DNA of 56,236 nucleotides, from positions 1 through 56,236 of the forward strand of contig NZ_RZTZ01000022.1 of assembly GCF_004005475.1 (NCBI RefSeq). Reading direction: 5' to 3'. Origin of the DNA: Niallia taxi. Its GTDB lineage: Bacteria; Bacillota; Bacilli; Bacillales; Cytobacillaceae. The notes beneath the pieces are model-generated. The model was not told the origin of the DNA and ran no database searches. It was given only the letters and a program-made list of their open reading frames with translations. Below, in pieces: positions 50,807 through 56,236 of this stretch. Within the stretch, counting starts at the first letter, position 1. The number at the start of each line of letters is the position of its first letter. The translations under genes and the position numbers were made by a program.

Positions 50807-51634
50807 TTAATCCGTGGATTGAACTGAAACAGTATCTTTTTGCAATATTTCTTCCAAAGTATATTCAAGCACTCGTTCTTGTTCAGAAATTTCCACTTGG
50901 AGTACACGTTCTAATATATTTAATCCTACCACTTTTCCTCTTCCATCAGGTGTTGATATCCATTCTCCTAAATCTGGAAGCTGTTCTTTTGCAGATTCAT
51001 ATTCATCATTCTCATACTTAAGGCAGCACATCAGCCTGCCGCAAAGTCCTGAAATTTTTGTTGGATTTAAGGAAAGATTCTGGTCCTTAGCCATCTTGAT
51101 TGATACTGGTTCAAAATCACCTAAGAATGTCGAGCAGCAGAGCATTCTTCCACATGGTCCAATGCCGCCAAGCATTTTTGCTTCATCTCGAACACCAATC
51201 TGACGCAGTTCTATCCTAGTTCTGAATATAGCAGCTAGATCCTTTACTAACTCGCGAAAATCCACTCTGCCATCTGCGGTAAAATAAAAAATTACTTTAT
51301 TGCGGTCAAATGTATATTCTACATCTACTAGCTTCATATCTAACTCATGCAGACTTACCTTTTCACAGCAAACCTCATATGCTTCTTTTGCTGCAATCCG
51401 GTTTTCCTCTACAATCAATTGATCTTTTTGATCCGCGATTCGGAGCACCTTTTTCAGAGGCAAGACTACATCATTTTCGTCAACCTGCTTAGGAGCTATT
51501 ACAACTTTCCCATATTCCACTCCACGCACTGTCTCTACGATCACGAAATCCCCTTTTTGGATATCCATCTCATTCGGATCAAAGTAATATATTTTTCCAG
51601 CTTTTTTAAAGCGGATTCCTACAACATTATACAA
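50807..51634 (-). CDS. ricT: RicT (YaaT), RNase Y-specificity complex subunit
   Basis: PSP1-domain protein that with RicA and RicF binds iron-sulfur clusters and directs RNase Y; also linked to the sporulation phosphorelay in B. subtilis. The PSP1 region (GDFVIVETVRGVEYGKVVIA) is at residues 28-47. A cysteine-rich segment (CGRMLCCSTFLGDF, ISGLCGRLMCCLKYE) in the centre of the chain is likely the cluster site. Start is TTG, overlapping the holB stop by eight bases, with GGAGGG upstream. Confidence 0.95.
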   Translation of the reverse strand: MYNVVGIRFKKAGKIYYFDPNEMDIQKGDFVIVETVRGVEYGKVVIAPKQVDENDVVLPLKKVLRIADQKDQLIVEENRIAAKEAYEVCCEKVSLHELDMKLVDVEYTFDRNKVIFYFTADGRVDFRELVKDLAAIFRTRIELRQIGVRDEAKMLGGIGPCGRMLCCSTFLGDFEPVSIKMAKDQNLSLNPTKISGLCGRLMCCLKYENDEYESAKEQLPDLGEWISTPDGRGKVVGLNILERVLQVEISEQERVLEYTLEEILQKDTVSVQSTD

Positions 51635-52634
51635 CTGAAGATCCCTCCTGCAGCTTCAATACAAGCTGTTCCATCAATAACTGTGGATTCATATTACCCT
51701 GCAGCTTTCGTTTTGCTTCAAAGATGGATGTCATTTGTTCTGTCAGCATTTGGGATGATGTTTTAAGCGCAAGCTCTTCTAACTGTGACCGCTCATTAAT
51801 AAAGACTATTTGTTCATCCTTACCTAACTGGATATACAATAAATCCTTAAATAGCAGCAACAGTAAATCTAATCCCCTATCATACTGATCTTTCTCTTTG
51901 AAATGGACAAACCACTCTCTTTGAAGGGCAACTAATGCTTCTAAAGGATTTCCTTTAAGAGTCATATACAATTTTACCACTATTTTTTGCGCTTGTACAA
52001 ACCATTCATCAGAACTTAGCAGAAACGCTTCATCATAATCATTGGTAATCTGCGCAATTATTGGTGCATCACTTGCCTTCATTCCATCTGCCTTTAGCTG
52101 CTCCTGCATTTTTAATGGAGAAAGAGGTGTAAATGATAGTACTTGGCACCTCGATAAAATGGTTGGGAGAATCTGATGTATTTGTTCCGTTAAAAGGATT
52201 GCTGTAGTATCTGCATGTGGTTCCTCAAGAAATTTCAGCAGACTGTTTGCAGCATTTGTTGTCATCTTATCTGCATGTATTATTACATAAATCTTCTGTC
52301 TTGATTCGACACCTGTTTTTGAAAACTCTTCCTGTAAGCTCTGAATTTGGTTTTTCTTAATAGACAAGCCATCCGGCTCAACAATATGTACGTCCGGATG
52401 GTTGTTATTATTAATCCTCTTGCAGTTTGAACATTCCTCACAGGGCCTATAACCTTCAATAGCCCTTTCACAAAGAATACTTTTTGTAAGTATTTGGCTT
52501 ACGTCCCTTTTGCCTGTTCCTCTCATTCCTTCGAACAGATAAGCGTGCGCTAAACGGCCTTTCATAAGGCTGTTTCTTACCATTCTTAATACAATCGGCT
52601 GCTCCTGTTCAAGCTGTTCCCATGTTTTTATCAA
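51627..52634 (-). CDS. holB: DNA polymerase III delta' subunit
   Basis: Clamp-loader subunit with an AAA-type fold: HAYLFEGMRGTGK (P-loop-like), the four-cysteine zinc finger C...CEEC..CKR near residue 60-80, LLKFLEEPHADTTAILLTE, and the SRC motif as ILSRCQVLSF. About 335 residues. The start is uncertain among GTG 52643, GTG 52637 and TTG 52634; I chose TTG because it is eight bases from an AAGAGAGTGATC site and gives MIKTWEQL. ricT follows with an eight-base overlap. Confidence 0.92.
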   Translation of the reverse strand: MIKTWEQLEQEQPIVLRMVRNSLMKGRLAHAYLFEGMRGTGKRDVSQILTKSILCERAIEGYRPCEECSNCKRINNNNHPDVHIVEPDGLSIKKNQIQSLQEEFSKTGVESRQKIYVIIHADKMTTNAANSLLKFLEEPHADTTAILLTEQIHQILPTILSRCQVLSFTPLSPLKMQEQLKADGMKASDAPIIAQITNDYDEAFLLSSDEWFVQAQKIVVKLYMTLKGNPLEALVALQREWFVHFKEKDQYDRGLDLLLLLFKDLLYIQLGKDEQIVFINERSQLEELALKTSSQMLTEQMTSIFEAKRKLQGNMNPQLLMEQLVLKLQEGSSVV

Positions 52635-52647
52635 CACGATCACTCTC

Positions 52648-53085
52648 TTACGTATATATATTAATTAATAAGCCCTTTATTTCTCCAATTTTCCCTAGGA
52701 TGTTTAAACTGTTCTTTTCCTTACTCATTACTTCCTCTGTAAGCTCGACTAGTTTATCATCAACAACTTGGACGACACTTAAATCACGTCCTTGCCCGAA
52801 ATGATCCCATGATTTTTCTTTTTTTAATCCTATACCAAAATCAACTGCTTCTTTAACAAATTGCTTGACCAGTGACTTAAACTTATTCAAGTCTTTTAAA
52901 TTCTGTGATCTGCCCAATCTGGTGCCAGTATCATCAATATTTTTCATTAATGCCTGCAGCTGACCTGTCTGTAGTTTTTCATTTTGTTTTGTGACAAGCT
53001 CACGAAATTTTGTTTCAACTTGCCCAGTCTTTATCTCTTGCTTCGATGCATCTGTATTCACACGAATGTCTTTATTTATTTTCAT
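52648..53085 (-). CDS. yaaR: YaaR, DUF327 protein
   Basis: A 145-residue soluble helical protein of the DUF327 family, conserved between darA and holB in Bacillus. Sequence features are charged helices (VETKFRELVTKQNEKLQTGQ, FKSLVKQFVKEAVDFGIGLK) and no catalytic motif. No function is known. GAGGAAAC precedes the ATG, and the gene stops a few bases before holB. Confidence 0.88.
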   Translation of the reverse strand: MKINKDIRVNTDASKQEIKTGQVETKFRELVTKQNEKLQTGQLQALMKNIDDTGTRLGRSQNLKDLNKFKSLVKQFVKEAVDFGIGLKKEKSWDHFGQGRDLSVVQVVDDKLVELTEEVMSKEKNSLNILGKIGEIKGLLINIYT

Positions 53086-53157
53086 TAGTTTCCTCCGATA
53101 AAAGCATCATAAAAAATCCTTTATATTTAGAGGTATTAACCTTACGCTCCAACCATA

Positions 53158-53505
<348 letters not shown>

Positions 53506-53598
53506 TTATAGTTTTACCAGAATTACTGCTTTTTCCTATTATAACAATAAATAATAAAACAGACATATATAAATAGAAAAATAAGAGCTCTGCTGTAT

Positions 53599-54231
53599 CT
53601 ACCTATTCAGTATGGCATCAATAGCTCGTAATGACTGTTCAAAGACATCTTCTACCCCTTGCGACGCCTCTATTTTATGAAGTCTTTCTGGGAATTTATC
53701 AATAACTTTGTAATATCCCTCTTGGACGCGTTGGTGAAAATCCAACTGTTCCAAATCAAGCCTGTTTATTTCACGGTTATTTGACTTATTAATTCTCGCC
53801 AGACCTGCTTCTGGATCAAGATCAAAATACAGTGTTAAGTCAGGCATTACTTCTCCAATGGCAAACTCATTTATCTTCCAAATTTCCTCTATGCCAATTC
53901 CTCTTGCATAACCTTGGTAAGCAAGTGAACTGTCAATAAAACGATCAGAAAGCACTACAGCGCCTTCCTCTAATGCCGGAATAACCTTCTCAACTAAATG
54001 CTGCCTTCTCGCAGCGGCATACAATAGCGCCTCTGTCCTGCCATCCATTTCAGTATGATCAGGGTTTAATATTATTTCGCGGATTTTCTCTGAAATTCTG
54101 ATGCCCCCTGGCTCTCTTGTTTTTACTATCTTTATACCTTTCTCTATATAATGCTCATAAAGCATTTCTAAAATGGTTGTTTTTCCGGCGCCCTCTGGCC
54201 CCTCCATCGTAATAAAAATCCCTTTTTTCAT
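53599..54231 (-). CDS. tmk: Thymidylate kinase
   Basis: Phosphorylates dTMP to dTDP. The P-loop GPEGAGKTT is at residues 11-19, the [16 protein letters not shown] segment near 95 binds the base and LID region, and RRQHLVEKV is typical of the Gram-positive type. 210 residues. AAGGAGATTG precedes the ATG. It follows yaaO by about ten bases. Confidence 0.97.
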   Translation of the reverse strand: MKKGIFITMEGPEGAGKTTILEMLYEHYIEKGIKIVKTREPGGIRISEKIREIILNPDHTEMDGRTEALLYAAARRQHLVEKVIPALEEGAVVLSDRFIDSSLAYQGYARGIGIEEIWKINEFAIGEVMPDLTLYFDLDPEAGLARINKSNNREINRLDLEQLDFHQRVQEGYYKVIDKFPERLHKIEASQGVEDVFEQSLRAIDAILNR

Positions 54232-54241
54232 GTCAATCTCC

Positions 54242-55684
54242 TTAATTCTTTATAAAAACGGTTATTTTATCCTTATATATAGATGAGTTCCCTTGAAACC
54301 TGCAACCACTGCCAACCAATACTTTTAGTTTTTGGATATGCAGATTTGTTATCTCTTCTCCCGGCATAAGCAATGGTATACCCGGTGGATAAGGAATGAT
54401 AGGTTCAGCATTAATCATATGCAAAGAATCCTCTAGCTTAACTTCCTGTTTAGCATGATTAATTTGCTCTAAATCGTTTAACTTTAATTCTACTATATTG
54501 GTATATAGATTTATAGGTGCACCTTTATCTTCCTCTGCTGGCAATAGTCGTGGGGTAAAGGAACTAACAGCAGTCTTTATTTTTTTAAAAGCAGCTTCAA
54601 ATGGATATTCCATCTGATTTTTTAATAGTGGAAGTACTAAAAGTACATTATGTAAGTCTGCCATTTCACAATAAATCCCTGCTTCCTCCAATTTATTCTG
54701 AAGTTCAAAGCCAGACAGTTCACATCTACTCTGAATCGTCAGTTTTAATGGATCACCAGCCTGTCCATTATATGCCATGACTTCCAGTTGCTTTAAGGAA
54801 GATAATCTTTCTTTAAACTTTGCAGCTTCCGCTATTAAATATGCACTGTCCTCCTCTTTATATGTACCCAAATAGCTTCTCGCCAAATCAAGCGATGCCA
54901 TAATGACATAAGAGGGACTGCTCGATTGAAGGATACCTAAGTATGTTTGCAGTTTATTCATGGAAACCTTGTTTGTATTAAAATGAAGATACGAACCCAT
55001 CGTTAAGGCAGGTAATGTTTTATGTGCAGATTGAACAACAATATCTGCTCCGAGCCTCACAGCTGAAACTGGGAATTTTGATGAGCCTATAAAATGGGCT
55101 CCGTGCGCTTCATCAACTAATACAGTCAAATTGTGTTTATGTGCCATTTCAATTATTTTTCCTAGTTCTCCAACCATACCATAATAATTAGGAGAAGTAA
55201 GTATAAGTACCTTTGCCTTCGGATACTTCTGTATTGCCTCTATAATTGTTTCACATGAAACAGTGCCTTCTACTTTCCACTTACTATCATAACTGGGATT
55301 TAACAAAATAGGCCTACCCTTTGCAAGCTTTATCCCATTCATAATTGATTTATGGCTATTCCTTTGTACAAATATTTGATCTCCTTCTTCCACTGTAGAC
55401 ATTATCATTGCTAAGTTGCCTACTGTTGAACCATTAACTAAGAAATAGCTTCTTTTGGTTTGATATAACTCTGACAGTAGTATTTCTGCCTCTAATATAA
55501 CACCACTGGCTGAATGCAGGTCATCTAGTCCGCTAAGCTCCGTTACATCATAGTTCCACACATTTTTGAAAAATGCTTGTTTTTGCATAAGCAAACCATT
55601 CTTATGACCTGGAACATGAAATGATATTGGTTTATTATTGATGAATTCTTCTAACCTAGTATATAAAGGCGTCTTTTCCTGCAC
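54242..55684 (-). CDS. yaaO: Orn/Lys/Arg decarboxylase family protein YaaO
   Basis: PLP-dependent fold-type I decarboxylase of 480 residues. It shows [19 protein letters not shown], the ligand Asp in [10 protein letters not shown] and the Schiff-base lysine in [14 protein letters not shown]. Arginine decarboxylation is plausible but the substrate cannot be read from sequence. The GTG at 55684 has GAGG seven bases upstream and gives [14 protein letters not shown]; the frame to 55762 is rejected. tmk follows closely. Confidence 0.93.
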   Translation of the reverse strand: MQEKTPLYTRLEEFINNKPISFHVPGHKNGLLMQKQAFFKNVWNYDVTELSGLDDLHSASGVILEAEILLSELYQTKRSYFLVNGSTVGNLAMIMSTVEEGDQIFVQRNSHKSIMNGIKLAKGRPILLNPSYDSKWKVEGTVSCETIIEAIQKYPKAKVLILTSPNYYGMVGELGKIIEMAHKHNLTVLVDEAHGAHFIGSSKFPVSAVRLGADIVVQSAHKTLPALTMGSYLHFNTNKVSMNKLQTYLGILQSSSPSYVIMASLDLARSYLGTYKEEDSAYLIAEAAKFKERLSSLKQLEVMAYNGQAGDPLKLTIQSRCELSGFELQNKLEEAGIYCEMADLHNVLLVLPLLKNQMEYPFEAAFKKIKTAVSSFTPRLLPAEEDKGAPINLYTNIVELKLNDLEQINHAKQEVKLEDSLHMINAEPIIPYPPGIPLLMPGEEITNLHIQKLKVLVGSGCRFQGNSSIYKDKITVFIKN

Positions 55685-55716
55685 GATATTTCCTCTTTTC
55701 CTTTTGCTTCTCTTTA

Positions 55717-55725
55717 TTGTACCAT
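55717..55725 (-). promoter_or_regulatory. Candidate yaaO promoter (extended -10)
   Basis: Minus-strand TGGTACAAT is an extended -10, about 35 bases before the yaaO start; no convincing -35. It is the same element as in front of ispE. Confidence 0.45.
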
Positions 55726-55800
55726 TCGCCAACTTTGAATAAAATGTGCGCATTGACCTCAATTATTCCTAAGTGATTCTTTTTGAGTTATCTGAATTTT

Positions 55801-55829
55801 GTATACATGTTTAAATTGTTGGCTACAAT
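55801..55829 (+). promoter_or_regulatory. sigma-F/sigma-G promoter of csfB
   Basis: Plus-strand GTATA (55801-55805), 15-base spacer, GGCTACAAT (55821-55829), a full match to the sigma-F pattern GGnnAnAnT. csfB is a known sigma-F gene in B. subtilis. Confidence 0.85.
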
Positions 55830-55851
55830 GATTTTAGGGAGGTGGAATTCA

Positions 55852-56067
55852 TTGAGTATTGAATCTCAGAAGTTGGTCCAGTCTTATGTGGAGAAATGTT
55901 TATTTTGTGAGCAGAAAAAAATGACTGGTATCCATCTTTACCAGTCACTTATCTGTACGGATTGTGAACATGAAATGTTGAACACAAAAACTAATGATAT
56001 CAAATATAAATTCTATGTCCAAAAGTTAAAAAATGCTCATTATGCCCAGCAAAGGCGCCAAGCTTAA
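55852..56067 (+). CDS. csfB: Anti-sigma-G factor Gin
   Basis: Small zinc protein that keeps sigma-G inactive until engulfment and blocks sigma-E in the forespore of B. subtilis. The 71 residues carry C16-x-x-C19 and C35-x-x-C38, joined by MTGIHLYQSLI, and the C-terminal YKFYVQKLKNAH. Start is TTG at 55852, six bases after GGGAGGTGG; the upstream ATG at 55783 lies before the promoter and is rejected. It is on the plus strand, convergent with the 5S gene. Confidence 0.94.
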   Translation: MSIESQKLVQSYVEKCLFCEQKKMTGIHLYQSLICTDCEHEMLNTKTNDIKYKFYVQKLKNAHYAQQRRQA

Positions 56068-56072
56068 AAAAC

Positions 56073-56107
56073 AAAAAAGCATCTAGTAATGTACTAGATG
56101 CTTTTTT
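56073..56107. terminator. Bidirectional terminator between csfB and 5S rRNA
   Basis: Perfect stem GCATCTAGTA/TACTAGATGC, extended by six A on one side and six T on the other to 16 bp (56073-56107), with a three-base loop. It can stop both the csfB and the rRNA transcripts. Confidence 0.95.
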
Positions 56108-56111
56108 CCGT

Positions 56112-56229
<118 letters not shown>

Positions 56230-56236
56230 TATTATG

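Overview
The window is a low-GC, spore-forming Firmicute chromosome segment, almost certainly Bacillus sensu lato. It carries spoIIE, spoVT, spoVG, yabG, yabP/yabQ, sspF, fin and csfB, plus Spo0A boxes and promoters that match the sigma-F, -G, -H and -B patterns. Gene order follows the stretch of the Bacillus subtilis chromosome between the rrnA 5S gene and the next 16S gene beyond lysS. It is shown here in reverse, so nearly every gene is on the minus strand and position 56236 is nearer the replication origin.

Layout from origin side to far side (right to left): 5S rRNA; csfB (plus strand, convergent with 5S); yaaO, tmk, darA, yaaR, holB, ricT, yabA, trmN6-like gene, yazA, rsmI (replication accessory, c-di-AMP, rRNA/tRNA modification); abrB on the plus strand; metS, tatD, yabE, rnmV, rsmA, yabG, veg, sspF, ispE, purR, ridA, spoVG, glmU, prs, ctc, pth, fin, mfd, spoVT; a two-gene GntR regulator/DUF1648 membrane protein cassette; yabM, yabN, rqcP, yabP, yabQ, divIC, yabR; a plus-strand tRNA-Met; spoIIE, yabS, yabT, tilS, hpt, ftsH, coaX, hslO, cysK; the folate operon pabB-pabA-pabC-folP-folB-folK-yazB-dusB; lysS; and the first 80 bases of a 16S rRNA gene with tandem promoters.

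The genes serve housekeeping needs (folate, cysteine, PRPP and UDP-GlcNAc synthesis, tRNA and rRNA maturation, ribosome rescue, transcription-coupled repair) and the switch into sporulation. Spo0A acts on abrB and spoIIE; AbrB, SpoVG and PurR are global regulators; SpoIIE activates sigma-F in the forespore; Fin and CsfB then limit sigma-F and sigma-G; SpoVT tunes late forespore genes.

No CRISPR array, insertion sequence, prophage or obvious defence system is visible. The least explained element is the autoregulated-looking GntR/DUF1648 cassette at 25545-27130. Other points worth checking are the inverted csfB, a rare arrangement at the yabE start site, a perfect inverted pair of Spo0A boxes upstream of abrB, and gene losses relative to B. 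subtilis (xpaC-yaaN, yacD, tRNA-Glu), recalled from memory of that genome. Many genes use TTG or GTG starts; I moved starts where the ribosome binding site lies inside the longest open frame.
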